From contig JAPKBZ010000018.1 of NCBI GenBank assembly GCA_028823175.1, forward strand, positions 1 through 63,437: DNA of 63,437 nt, in the 5' to 3' direction. Shown here piece by piece: positions 44,912-53,904 of the stretch (within the stretch, counting starts at the first letter, position 1; each line of letters opens with the position of its first letter). This DNA comes from Myxococcota bacterium (GTDB lineage: Bacteria > Myxococcota_A > UBA9160 > UBA4427). Made by a program: the position numbers and the translations under genes. The notes beneath the pieces were generated by a model. It was not told the origin of the DNA. It searched no databases and saw only the letters and a list, made by a program, of their open reading frames with translations.

Positions 44912-45553
44912 TTGGAGCAGAAACTCAAAAACTCTATTTTGTCCACCGCACGCGAAATGATCGCCGGCGGTTTGGTGGAGGGCACCGCGGGCAACTTGTC
45001 CGCACGACTCAGTGCTGAGCGCGTGATCCTGACCCCCGCCTCCCTCAGCTACGAAACGATGGAGGCCTCGGATCTTGTCATCACCGATCTCAAAGGAAAG
45101 GTCATCGAGGGCAAAAGGCAACCCACAACCGAAATGGCCCTTCATCTTGCCTGCTTGACGCATCACGCCGATATCGCAGCGGTTCTGCACTGTCATCCCG
45201 TCTACGCCAGCATGTTCGCCATAAACCGGGAGCCCATCCCCAGCCTGATCGAAGAGTTTGACATCCACGTCGGCGGTGACGTTCCCGTCGCCGATTACCG
45301 AGAGACTGGATCTGAAGCGCTCGCAACGGAGGTGTCTGGGCATCTCGGAGAACGTGGCGCTGTGCTGATGGCCAACCACGGACTTCTCTGCGTCGGGAAA
45401 GATCCCGAGCACGCCTTGTCCATCGCACTCCTGGTCGAGCGAACAGCCAAAATCGTGTGGGGTGCCCGGTTGATGGGGAAGCCCTTCGCCCTCCCCAAAT
45501 CCACTCACCAAAAATATTCCCCGCTGTACAAAAAAGCACGGCGCATTAATTAG
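44912..45553 (+). CDS. Class II aldolase/adducin-family protein
   Basis: Protein of 213 residues if it starts at TTG 44912 (CGGGAG 6 nt upstream); an ATG at 44843 would add a non-conserved, polar 23 residues. The motifs are GLVEGTAGNLSARL, VLTPASLSYETM, TTEMALHLACL and the zinc ligands in VLHCHPVYA, with a further His in MANHGLLCVG. This is the pattern of L-fuculose-phosphate aldolase-like proteins. The substrate is unknown. The carbonic-anhydrase-like gene follows after 8 nt, so the two are co-expressed. Confidence 0.9.
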   Translation: MEQKLKNSILSTAREMIAGGLVEGTAGNLSARLSAERVILTPASLSYETMEASDLVITDLKGKVIEGKRQPTTEMALHLACLTHHADIAAVLHCHPVYASMFAINREPIPSLIEEFDIHVGGDVPVADYRETGSEALATEVSGHLGERGAVLMANHGLLCVGKDPEHALSIALLVERTAKIVWGARLMGKPFALPKSTHQKYSPLYKKARRIN

Positions 45554-45561
45554 GACGACAC

Positions 45562-45972
45562 ATGAGTTCAAAATTGACCAAGGAAGAGAGTCCCATGAAT
45601 GGCGGAGATGAGCCTGAGAGCGAGGTTAACTACGCCACGGCGATCTGCTGCATCGATGGGCGGATTCAACAACCCGTCTCTGACTTTGGGCGGCGGCGCT
45701 TCGGTGTGCGCTATGTCGACATGATCACGAAGCCAGGGCCAGTCGCCAATATGAGCGATGAGATGAATGCCTATGTCAGGATCTCCGTGCGGGAACATCA
45801 TTCATGCGGGATCGTCGTGAGCGCCCACGCCGACTGTGCGGCCAATCCGATCGACGACAACGTTCAGAAGGACCAATGCCGGAAGGCTGCAGCCATTCTC
45901 CGCGAGACGTGGACTAAGACAGAAGTCATTCCTGTGTGGGTGTCCCTGGACTGCGCGATCGAACTTCTATGA
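45562..45972 (+). CDS. Very small beta-carbonic-anhydrase-like protein (Pro_CA_2 type)
   Basis: Protein of 136 residues. It contains the reduced set of beta-carbonic anhydrase motifs: CxDxR at Cys30-Asp32-Arg34 (CCIDGR) and HxxC at His89/Cys92 (SAHADC), which would bind zinc with the Asp-Arg dyad. It is far shorter than standard beta enzymes (about 200 residues) and fits the putative group I know as Pro_CA_2. CO2 hydration is not proven for that group. ATG 45562 has AGGA 6 nt upstream; ATG 45595 (after AAGGAAGAG) is a second option. It is tightly linked to the class II aldolase gene. Confidence 0.7.
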   Translation: MSSKLTKEESPMNGGDEPESEVNYATAICCIDGRIQQPVSDFGRRRFGVRYVDMITKPGPVANMSDEMNAYVRISVREHHSCGIVVSAHADCAANPIDDNVQKDQCRKAAAILRETWTKTEVIPVWVSLDCAIELL

Positions 45973-46050
45973 AAGATTCCGGGGGCACTTCGAGTGAATC
46001 GAGGGCGGCTCTCCGCGACGGAACTAGTGGGGTACTCGATCGCCCTTGTC

Positions 46051-46068
46051 CCTCCTCCTCCTCCTCCT
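46051..46068. repeat. (CCT)6 microsatellite upstream of the RND adaptor
   Basis: Six perfect CCT units 21 nt before the TTG start of the adaptor gene. On the coding strand it is pyrimidine-only, so it is not a ribosome-binding site. Confidence 0.9.
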
Positions 46069-46089
46069 AGACCGTATTGAGAGAAATAC

Positions 46090-47160
46090 TTGAAAGCCTA
46101 CATCTTCGTCATGCTCCTTCTGTTGGCCATATTCGGCGGCATCGGAAGCTACAAATATTCCCAAATCTCCGCGCTCGCGAGCATGTCTTTCGAGCAACCC
46201 CCGGTCACCGTCGCCGCTTCGATCGTGGATGTTGAAACCTGGAGTGACTATCTGGATGCGGTGGGAACAATCAAGGCCGCCCGGGGGATCCGGCTTACTT
46301 CCGAAGAGAGTGGCGAGATCATCCAGATAAATTTTGAATCCGGCGACTCGGTCGAATCGCAACAACTCATGATCGTCCTCAACGACAGGGTCGAATCTGC
46401 ACGTCGCCAGAGCCAGCAGGCTACCCTGGCCCTGGCGAAGCTTCAGTTCGCCCGGAATCGGGAACTGCTGCAAAAGAAATCCGTATCCCGTTCGGAATTC
46501 GATCGTTCTCAGGCCGATCTCGATCGGGCCTACGCGGACCTAGCCGAAACGGAAGCGATTCTCGCCAACAAGCGAATTCGAGCTCCCTTCGGCGGAACCG
46601 CTGGAATCCGCCAGGTGGAATTGGGCGATTTCGTTTCTCCAGGCACGGTTCTAGCGAGCTTGCAGGATCTCAGCGAGCTTGAAATCGACTTCACCCTCCC
46701 CGCCCAGAGCGCGCCTCTGCTCGAAGCCGACCAGCGAATCGAGATCGAGGTCGATGCGTTTCCCGGCCAGCTATTTCAGGCACGGCTGGTAGCCATCGAT
46801 TCCCTGGTCGATGTCAGCACAAGGAATGTTCAGGCAAGAGCCAAGATCCTAGGGGGGCAAGGCCTACTGCCTGGAATGTTTGCTTATCTGAAGATCTTCC
46901 CGGGATCGGACAAAGAGGCGATTACGGTTCCGGAAACGGCGATCAGCTACTCGCTTCACGGAAATACGATCTACCGGATCGACGCTGAGGAAGACGGAAC
47001 CCTTCGTGCCTCCTCTATCATTGTCGAGGTTGGCGAAACCCGGAATGGACGAACGGACGTTCTCAAAGGCATTCAAGCTGGAGAGCGCGTGGTCACGGCG
47101 GGCCAACACAAGCTCTATCGCGGTGCCCGGGTCGCCGTCGATGAAAAAATAGAGTTCTAG
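46090..47160 (+). CDS. RND efflux periplasmic adaptor (second system)
   Basis: Membrane-fusion protein of 356 residues. A single N-terminal helix (about 3-18) anchors it; it is not a lipoprotein. The lipoyl halves are around SGEIIQINFESGDSVESQ and RIRAPFGGTAGIRQVELGDFV, with a helical hairpin between, then a beta-barrel (QLFQARLVAIDSLVD) and a membrane-proximal domain (GMFAYLKIF, VPETAISYS). The start is TTG 46090; the ribosome-binding site is weak. The pump gene follows after 11 nt. No TetR or outer-membrane channel gene belongs to this pair. Confidence 0.92.
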   Translation: MKAYIFVMLLLLAIFGGIGSYKYSQISALASMSFEQPPVTVAASIVDVETWSDYLDAVGTIKAARGIRLTSEESGEIIQINFESGDSVESQQLMIVLNDRVESARRQSQQATLALAKLQFARNRELLQKKSVSRSEFDRSQADLDRAYADLAETEAILANKRIRAPFGGTAGIRQVELGDFVSPGTVLASLQDLSELEIDFTLPAQSAPLLEADQRIEIEVDAFPGQLFQARLVAIDSLVDVSTRNVQARAKILGGQGLLPGMFAYLKIFPGSDKEAITVPETAISYSLHGNTIYRIDAEEDGTLRASSIIVEVGETRNGRTDVLKGIQAGERVVTAGQHKLYRGARVAVDEKIEF

Positions 47161-47171
47161 AAGAATTCCCT

Positions 47172-50100
47172 ATGGCATTTACCGACATCTTCATCAATCG
47201 ACCTGTTCTCTCTACAGCGGCCAGCCTCTTGCTTCTACTGCTAGGGCTCCAATCCGCGGGCGAACTGAAGGTTCGAGAATATCCGGAACTGGAAACCGGG
47301 ATAGTCCGTGTCAGCACTACCTACCGCGGCGCCAGCGCACGCACGGTCCTCGGCTTCGTCACCACACCTCTCCAGCGCTATCTCGCAAAAGCCGACGACA
47401 TTGACTACATCACGTCGTCCAGCAGGCCCGGCAGTTCAAGTATCGAGTTACACCTCCGCCTGGGCGCCGATACCCGATCCGTACTCTCCGAGGTCATCGC
47501 CAAGGTCAACGAGGCAAAATACGAACTCCCACGCGAGATCGAGGATCCCATCGTCAGCACTGAGGCTCCCGGCGAGGCGCTGATGTACATCGCCTTTTTC
47601 AGCGATGAACTTTCGATTCCCCAGATCAACGACTATCTCGCGAGATCTGTTCAGCCCGTCCTCACCACGCTGGAGGGCGTGGGCGAGGCAGACCTGCTCG
47701 GAAATAAGACCTTTGCCATGAGGATCTGGCTGAACCCCGAAAAGATGGCAGCCCATGGGGTCACCGCCGAGGACATTCGCGATGCCCTTCGGAGTGAGAA
47801 CTACATCTCGACCAGCGGAACAACCGAAGGGAATTGGGTCCAAACCAGTGTTGAAGCCAGGACCGGACTTTCGGAACCCAAAGAATTCGAAGCCATCGTC
47901 ATTCGGCAAGAAGGCGACCAGCGGGTGGTCCTCGAAGATGTGGCTGAAATCGAACTCTCCGAGCAGAGCATCGATTTTTCATCATTTTCCAGCGGCCAAC
48001 GGACGGTTTTTATCGCGATCAAGCCCGCACCTGGAGCCAACCCCCTCGAGGTTGCATCACGCGTCCACGCCGTCCTTCCCATGCTCGAGAAGCAAATGCC
48101 AGCCGACGTGGAATCATTTATCGATTACGACGCTTCCCAATATATAGATCAGGCGCTCTTCGAGGTGCTGGTCACCATGCTCGAAGCCGCGGTCATCGTG
48201 ATCTTCGTCATCTACCTTTTCCTCGGCTCATTGAGGGTAGTCCTCATACCCCTGGTCGCGATTCCTCTTTCGTTGATCGGCGGCCTTTTCCTCATGTACC
48301 TCATGGGCTTCTCCATCAATCTGCTGACCCTGCTAGCCATGGTCATCGCGATCGGATTGGTCGTCGACGACGCAATTGTCGTCGTCGAAAATATTCACCG
48401 TCATATCGAAAGCGGATCAACCGCACTCAACGCGGCCCTCGAGGGCGCACGACAGGTTGCCGTGCCCGTAGTCACCATGACTTTGACCCTCGTTGCGGTC
48501 TACGCGCCCATCGGCTTCTTGGGAGGACTCACAGGTGCGCTTTTTACCGAATTCGCCTTAACCCTTGGCGGCGCTGTTCTCGTTTCCGGATTCGTCGCCT
48601 TGACGTTGAGTCCGGTGATGTGCGCGTTTCTTCTGAGAGACAGCGCAGAGCAGGGGCGTTTCTCGGATTGGCTCGACAGCATTTTTCATAAGCTCAAGGA
48701 TCGCTATCGACGTGCCCTGACCTATAGCCTGGCCAGCCCTGGAGCGGTGGTTCTCTTCAGCTGTGCCATCTTGGCCAGCCTACCGATTCTCTTTGCTCTT
48801 TCGTCCGAAGAACTCGCCCCAAAGGAAGACTCGGGAGGCATTACGGTCATCGCAACCGCGCCCGAGTACGCCAATCTTGGCTATATCGACTATTTCCTCG
48901 ACGAGATCGTAGCGATCTGGAAGGAGTTCCCCGAGGTTGGGCACTCCTGGCAGGTGAGTTCGAAGCGCTTCATCATGGGCGGCCTTTCCTTGGTGGACTG
49001 GGACGAACGCGAACGAAGCCAGCAAGACCTGATCGACGAACTTCAGCCTCGTTTCAACCAGATCAGCGGCCTTGAGATTTATACTTTCTCGGATCCCAGG
49101 CTCCCTGGGGCAGCAGCTGGCCTACCCGTTAATTTCGTGATCGCGTCGAATGAAGACTACGACCGCGTGGAAGAAGTCTCGAACGCGGTGCTGGAAAAGG
49201 CTAGAGAGTCCGGGCTCTTCCTTTTTGTCAGAAAGACCCTGAAATTCAGCCGACCTGAATCCATTGTCTCAATCGACCGTCCAAAGGCCGCACGACTCGG
49301 CGTATCGATGCGCTCCATTGGTGACACCCTATCCATCATGCTGGGCGAATCGGAAGTGAACCGCTTCACCATGGAGGGTCGGAGCTACAAGGTAATCCCA
49401 CAGGCTTCCCCCGATTTTCGGCTGACCCGGAAGGAGCTCAAAAAATACTATGTGCGAACAGATTCGGGCGAGCTCGTCCCCCTCGAAACATTGGTCAAGC
49501 TCGAACAAAAAGTAGAGCCCAATACCCTGACCCAATACCAGCAACTACACAGCACCAATATCCAGGGCATGATGATGCCTCCCCACTCCCTCGGCGCCGG
49601 CCTGGAGTTCTTCGATCAGGCCCTGCAAGAGGTAGCCCCAGTCGGATTCCGAAAGGGGTACGAAGGCGAATCCCGCAGGTTCATAAAAGAGCGTTCAAGT
49701 TTCGAGCTCCTATTTGGCCTCTCGCTGACAATTATTTTCCTGGTATTGGCCGCTCAATTCAACAGTTTCCGTGACCCACTCATTGTTCTGATCTCCGTAC
49801 CCATGTCGATTTTCGGTGCGGCCACGACGATCGCACTCGGGTTCGCCACCCTGAATATCTATACACAGATCGGCCTCCTGACTCTGATCGGATTGATCAG
49901 CAAACACGGGATCCTGATCGTCGACTTTGCGAATGACATCGCTGCCGGAGGCAAGAGCCACTACGACGCTGTTCTCGAAGCCGCATCGCTCCGACTGCGA
50001 CCCATTCTCATGACGACGGCCGCAACGGTGATCGGGGTCTCCCCGCTCCTGGTAGCCTCCGGCGCCGGGGCCAACAGTCGCTTCAGCATCGGCCTCATGA

Positions 50101-50255
50101 TCGCGTCAGGCATGCTCGTGGGCACGATCTTCACGCTCTTCGTCGTCCCCTCTTTCTACCTGCTGGGGCGCAGTGAGCGTGCTATCCAACATGGCATGGA
50201 GAAGCCTCCCAAAACGCGCACCACGCCAGAACCGTCTCCTGTCACGACCAATTGA
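47172..50255 (+). CDS. RND efflux transporter, inner-membrane pump (second system)
   Basis: RND pump of 1027 residues. The proton-relay pair lies in AIGLVVDDAIVVVENIHRH. The first helix is followed by ELKVREYPELETGIVRVSTT and YITSSSRPGSSSIELHL, the latter a pattern of the MexF/TtgB-like and VexF-like HAE1 pumps. The C-terminal half has LIGLISKHGILIVDFANDI and LRPILMTTAATVIGVSPLL. The end is Pro/Thr-rich. It works with the adaptor upstream. The binding-protein and ion-channel genes follow after 81 nt on the same strand, so co-transcription is possible. Confidence 0.95.
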   Translation: MAFTDIFINRPVLSTAASLLLLLLGLQSAGELKVREYPELETGIVRVSTTYRGASARTVLGFVTTPLQRYLAKADDIDYITSSSRPGSSSIELHLRLGADTRSVLSEVIAKVNEAKYELPREIEDPIVSTEAPGEALMYIAFFSDELSIPQINDYLARSVQPVLTTLEGVGEADLLGNKTFAMRIWLNPEKMAAHGVTAEDIRDALRSENYISTSGTTEGNWVQTSVEARTGLSEPKEFEAIVIRQEGDQRVVLEDVAEIELSEQSIDFSSFSSGQRTVFIAIKPAPGANPLEVASRVHAVLPMLEKQMPADVESFIDYDASQYIDQALFEVLVTMLEAAVIVIFVIYLFLGSLRVVLIPLVAIPLSLIGGLFLMYLMGFSINLLTLLAMVIAIGLVVDDAIVVVENIHRHIESGSTALNAALEGARQVAVPVVTMTLTLVAVYAPIGFLGGLTGALFTEFALTLGGAVLVSGFVALTLSPVMCAFLLRDSAEQGRFSDWLDSIFHKLKDRYRRALTYSLASPGAVVLFSCAILASLPILFALSSEELAPKEDSGGITVIATAPEYANLGYIDYFLDEIVAIWKEFPEVGHSWQVSSKRFIMGGLSLVDWDERERSQQDLIDELQPRFNQISGLEIYTFSDPRLPGAAAGLPVNFVIASNEDYDRVEEVSNAVLEKARESGLFLFVRKTLKFSRPESIVSIDRPKAARLGVSMRSIGDTLSIMLGESEVNRFTMEGRSYKVIPQASPDFRLTRKELKKYYVRTDSGELVPLETLVKLEQKVEPNTLTQYQQLHSTNIQGMMMPPHSLGAGLEFFDQALQEVAPVGFRKGYEGESRRFIKERSSFELLFGLSLTIIFLVLAAQFNSFRDPLIVLISVPMSIFGAATTIALGFATLNIYTQIGLLTLIGLISKHGILIVDFANDIAAGGKSHYDAVLEAASLRLRPILMTTAATVIGVSPLLVASGAGANSRFSIGLMIASGMLVGTIFTLFVVPSFYLLGRSERAIQHGMEKPPKTRTTPEPSPVTTN

Positions 50256-50336
50256 ATGATCTCTATCTCAGAGAAAACTCGGATCAAGAGGATGGGCACT
50301 GAAATCGCGGTAGCCCGTATCTAGTCGGCGAGAACG

Positions 50337-51656
50337 ATGAATCAGACAGTCCAATCTCTGTCGGGCGCAAAGCCTCGGCGCTACCCCTCGGTGGCGTCTG
50401 CCGTTCTCCTAGCAACCAGCGCGCTGCTCTTGGCTTGTAATGATCCGATCCTAACCTCATCACCTCGCCCATTATTGTTCGAGTCCGATGTCCGAGTCGG
50501 AATTCTCCACTCCCGCACTGGCACGATGGCGATCTCGGAGCACACAGTCGCCGAGGCTGAGTTACTCGCAATCGAGGAGCTCAACCGAGCAGGTGGACTA
50601 GAAATCCAGGGGAAGCGCTTCGAGATCATCGCGATCGAAGAGGACGGAGCCTCTGATTGGCCGACCTTCGCCAAAAAGGCCGCGCAGCTCATTGATCGTG
50701 ACAAGGTCGCCGTGATCTTCGGAGGCTGGACCTCCGCAAGTCGCAAGGCCATGCTTCCGGTTTTCGAATCGAGAAACCACCTGCTCTTCTACCCCACACA
50801 ATACGAGGGGCAGGAGTGCTCTGAAAATATATTCTACGCAGGCGCTACGCCCAACCAACAGGCGGAACCCGCGGTTCGCTGGCTCTTGGCCAACAAGTCA
50901 AAGGATTTTTTCCTCGCCGGATCGGACTACGTCTACCCGCGTACAGTCAATTCGATCATTCGGGCCCAGCTCGAAGCGAGTGGTGGCAACGTGGCAGGCG
51001 AAGGCTATCTCCCCTTGGGAAGCCGAGACGCCGAGCCGCTGGTCAAGAAAATCAAGCGCTCACTCCCAGACGGGGGGGCCGTTATCAACACGTTAAACGG
51101 CGACAGCAATGTCGAATTCTTCCGCCAAATGAAAGAGGCGGGGATCGACGAAGAGCACGGCTACTCGATCATGAGTTTCTCCATCTCGGAAGAAGAGGTC
51201 CTTGCGATTGGCCCGGACTACCTAAAGGGGACATACGCAGCCTGGAGCTTTTTTGAAACACTGGACACCGCCGACTCGCGCACCTTCACCGAGAGCTTTA
51301 CGGAGATGCACGGAATCAACCGTGTCACCAGCGAGCCAGCCGAAGCGGCCTATAGCATGGTCTACTTGTGGGCGGCGGCAGCCGAAAAAGCCGGGAGCAT
51401 CGAACCCGAAGCGGTCCGGAAGGCCCTGATCGGAATTCAATTTGTCAGTCCGGCGGGGCTCGTCGAGGTCATGCCGAACCACCACCTCTCCAAAGAGGCC
51501 CTAATCGGCCGGGTCGATAACGACGGGATGTTCGAGATCGTGGCGCGCTTCGGCTCGATTGACCCCGTCGTCTGGAGCCCCCTCCTTGAGACGGACGGGC
51601 ACTATCGCTGCGACTGGCGACTCGACCGACCAGACGCCGGGCGCTTCAGGCCCTAA
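50337..51656 (+). CDS. UrtA/AmiC-like periplasmic binding lipoprotein, orphan
   Basis: Type I periplasmic binding protein of 439 residues. The lipobox LLLAC places Cys34 as the lipidated residue. The mature part follows the urea/short-chain amide binding proteins UrtA, FmdD and AmiC: VGILHSRTGTMAISE, VIFGGWTSASRKAMLPVFE, LFYPTQYEGQECSENIFYAG and a late AYSMVYLWAAAAEKAG. No UrtB-E permease or ATPase genes are nearby, which is unusual, so it probably does not feed a transporter. It stands 50 nt before a pentameric channel gene on the same strand and could deliver its ligand signal to it. The ligand is unknown; urea or an amide is suggested by homology. Confidence 0.88.
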   Translation: MNQTVQSLSGAKPRRYPSVASAVLLATSALLLACNDPILTSSPRPLLFESDVRVGILHSRTGTMAISEHTVAEAELLAIEELNRAGGLEIQGKRFEIIAIEEDGASDWPTFAKKAAQLIDRDKVAVIFGGWTSASRKAMLPVFESRNHLLFYPTQYEGQECSENIFYAGATPNQQAEPAVRWLLANKSKDFFLAGSDYVYPRTVNSIIRAQLEASGGNVAGEGYLPLGSRDAEPLVKKIKRSLPDGGAVINTLNGDSNVEFFRQMKEAGIDEEHGYSIMSFSISEEEVLAIGPDYLKGTYAAWSFFETLDTADSRTFTESFTEMHGINRVTSEPAEAAYSMVYLWAAAAEKAGSIEPEAVRKALIGIQFVSPAGLVEVMPNHHLSKEALIGRVDNDGMFEIVARFGSIDPVVWSPLLETDGHYRCDWRLDRPDAGRFRP

Positions 51657-51706
51657 GGACTCCCCAAACCACTTTTCTCGTCAAAAAAAGACCGAGCTTT
51701 CTAACG

Positions 51707-52852
51707 ATGCCTGATAACAACACAGTCAAGGGAAATTCCAGGAGAGAACGGCCTTGGATTCCTGTTCTGGCCTGCCTTCTCGTAGCGGCAGTCACCGGGC
51801 TCGTCTGGCTAAGGAGCAGCGGGCCCGTCTCTGGCCACTCCCATATCGATTATGGCTTTGAACCGGAAAGCGTAGTGCCCCTGGGGCCCATCAAAGACCT
51901 TCCCCGGGACACCATGATCATCTATGCCGGAATCCACGTCAGCAAGGTCTACGAGCTTTCCCTGCAATCACGAACTTTCTCCGCCGATGGATTCCTCTGG
52001 CTTGAATGGCCGGCCTCGGTCCAAGAGCAGATGATCAGGGAGGAGATCGCTCCGCTCAATCTTTTTCGCCTGGTCAATGGGATTGAGAGCTGGGACTCAA
52101 CGCTCGAAACCGTCACATCAGAGCCCGAGCCTCTCCCCGGCGGGCGATTCTACCAACGCTATCGATTTTCGAGTCGCTTCTACGATGATCAGATCGGATT
52201 CAAGCGGGATCCTTTCGGCTCCCTGAGCTTGCCCGTCATCATCGAAGTCGCTCCCGCCTCGATGTCCAATAAATATTCCGACGTTCATCTTATTCCGCAC
52301 CACCATGTGAACGGGTTTTTGGGTAAATCCGGGAGCCTGAGCGGTTATCGGCTCGACCGGGCCACGTTCGAGCCCTACCTACACAAGTACCCGAGTCGCT
52401 TCGGGTCGTGGTACCAGCCGACCTTCAGCCAGATGCGCCTCGAGATCCAATACAGATCAGACTATTGGAGCGCCTTCGTCAACTGGGTATTGCCACTTTT
52501 GATTGTAATGGCCGTAGTCCTGATGGCTCCCTCTGTAGCGGGCTCCCTAGGAGACGTGCGGATCGCGATTCCATCCACCGCCCTGCTAACTCTCATCTTT
52601 CTTCAGCAGGCCTACCACAGCGGCATTCCTCCCCTGCCCTACCTGACCTTCCTCGACGAGCTCTTTGCGTGTAGTTACTTGATCGCCATGGCCCTGTTCG
52701 TTCTTTTCACCTGGGGCACGAACGTCTACGCCTCGACCCCGGAAAGCGAGCGAGCCGAGGCATCCCGAAGAATCGATCGGACGGATTTCATTTTCCAATG
52801 CTGCGCCCTTTTATTCTTCGCAGGCACAGCCCTGGTCGCCTGGTTTCGCTAG
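51707..52852 (+). CDS. Bacterial pentameric ligand-gated ion channel (pLGIC)
   Basis: Protein of 381 residues. One N-terminal helix (about 16-35) is followed by a beta-sandwich extracellular domain with TMIIYAGIHVSKVYELSLQS and SADGFLWLEWP, as in GLIC/ELIC. The Pro-loop counterpart is FYDDQIGFKRDPFGSL (158-173), without the flanking Cys pair, as in prokaryotes. Four membrane helices follow at about 256-276, 284-303, 316-338 and 359-380, with the M2-M3 loop SGIPPLPYLTF. Bacterial members are cation or anion channels gated by protons, amines or others. The gating ligand here is unknown. It is probably co-transcribed with the binding lipoprotein upstream, which is an attractive but unproven source of the signal. 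Confidence 0.88.
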   Translation: MPDNNTVKGNSRRERPWIPVLACLLVAAVTGLVWLRSSGPVSGHSHIDYGFEPESVVPLGPIKDLPRDTMIIYAGIHVSKVYELSLQSRTFSADGFLWLEWPASVQEQMIREEIAPLNLFRLVNGIESWDSTLETVTSEPEPLPGGRFYQRYRFSSRFYDDQIGFKRDPFGSLSLPVIIEVAPASMSNKYSDVHLIPHHHVNGFLGKSGSLSGYRLDRATFEPYLHKYPSRFGSWYQPTFSQMRLEIQYRSDYWSAFVNWVLPLLIVMAVVLMAPSVAGSLGDVRIAIPSTALLTLIFLQQAYHSGIPPLPYLTFLDELFACSYLIAMALFVLFTWGTNVYASTPESERAEASRRIDRTDFIFQCCALLFFAGTALVAWFR

Positions 52853-52860
52853 GCATCCAA

Positions 52861-52893
52861 GGGCTCGCCGCCCTGGAGAGACCTCGCGAGCCC
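52861..52893 (+). repeat. Inverted repeat after the ion-channel gene
   Basis: GGGCTCGC (52861-52868) and GCGAGCCC (52886-52893) are perfect 8-bp arms, 8 nt after the stop. No T tract follows, so it may be a stabilising 3' hairpin rather than an intrinsic terminator. Confidence 0.5.
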
Positions 52894-52918
52894 CACTGCA
52901 CCCTTGTTGCCCATTATT

Positions 52919-52930
52919 TTCTTGCAAGAA
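52919..52930. promoter_or_regulatory. 12-bp palindrome upstream of the SGNH gene
   Basis: TTCTTGCAAGAA is a perfect palindrome in the AT-rich leader about 120 nt before ATG 53050. It is a candidate dimer-binding site, unassigned to a regulator. Confidence 0.35.
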
Positions 52931-53049
52931 CAATCGTACGTCTAGTCTCACTGAAAGATTCCTCCAAACTAAGCGAATTTCTTAATGCCCGAAGCTTCTC
53001 CTTTTGTATGATGAATGCTCGCTTTCCCAAGAGCCGGGGTTTCGCATTC

Positions 53050-53904
53050 ATGAACGTTCGGGAAGAAATAGTGCGCTCAACTTTTACACTTCTGGTAATC
53101 ACTTTGAGTCTCCTGGCCTCACAGGCTCAGGCCCAGCGGATTTTGCTGGTCGGTGATAGCTGGGTCGCGCAAGCTTGGACGTCCGGCGCTTTCTCCACCG
53201 CCCTCGCCAACAAGGGGCTCCCGCCGAGCGATGTGATCGGCGGGTCAACGACCATTGGCGGAACGACCGCGGCGCAATGGGCCACCCAACCCTACCTCGA
53301 CCTAATTACGGCGGCGCTGCAGGCGAACCCAACCGTTGAGATCATTCACCTCTCCATCGGTGGAAACGATTTCCTCGGGGCTCCGCCGGGAAGCGACCCC
53401 CTCGTTGTCGGCGCGCAGATCTTGTCAGATACCCAGATCATCGTCGACCATATCAAGAATCTCGATCCTACTCTCAAGGTTGCCCACGCGAGCTACGACT
53501 ATATCCCTGCAGGCTTTACTAACGAGTCCGCAGGGATTACTCAACTCTTGATCAACCAAGCCGAGTTGACGCCGGGCTACTTCATCATCAACGACCTCGG
53601 CCTGCTTCATCATGTCTTCGGCTACCCGCCTAATTTTGCAGCCGGAGCCACGCCTCTACCCGGTGGCTACCCGAGTTATATTCCCTTGATGGGAGGGGAT
53701 CCCGCCTTTGGCGGCAACCCAGCAATCTTTGCCGATGCCATCCACCCGGGGACGGCGGGCTACGTCGCCCTAGCCGAGCACGCGATCGACGAGTTCTATA
53801 TGGCATGGTTGACCAGCGTGCCGGTACCAGGACTCGGTGGTTTCGGCATTGCCCTGCTGAGTGTCACCTTGGGTGTTCTCGGCGCCCGGAAAGCACGCGC
53901 CTAG
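53050..53904 (+). CDS. Exported SGNH/GDSL hydrolase with C-terminal sorting-like tail
   Basis: Protein of 284 residues. ATG 53050 is chosen because it begins a clean signal peptide ending ASQAQA; upstream ATGs at 53008 and 53011 are possible. SGNH blocks: Ser in LLVGDSW (block I), Gly in GSTTIGG, Asn in IHLSIGGNDFL (block III) and Asp-His in FADAIHPGTAGY (block V). The C terminus has VPVPGLGG, a hydrophobic helix and ARKARA. This has the layout of PEP-CTERM/IPTL-CTERM sorting signals with a variant motif. It is probably an extracellular esterase or lipase anchored or sorted at the surface. It is monocistronic. Confidence 0.85.
   Translation: MNVREEIVRSTFTLLVITLSLLASQAQAQRILLVGDSWVAQAWTSGAFSTALANKGLPPSDVIGGSTTIGGTTAAQWATQPYLDLITAALQANPTVEIIHLSIGGNDFLGAPPGSDPLVVGAQILSDTQIIVDHIKNLDPTLKVAHASYDYIPAGFTNESAGITQLLINQAELTPGYFIINDLGLLHHVFGYPPNFAAGATPLPGGYPSYIPLMGGDPAFGGNPAIFADAIHPGTAGYVALAEHAIDEFYMAWLTSVPVPGLGGFGIALLSVTLGVLGARKARA

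Noticed and set aside
50337-51656. Part of a complete urea ABC transporter
   Set aside because: No permease or ATPase genes are found on either side; neighbours are an RND pump and an ion channel.
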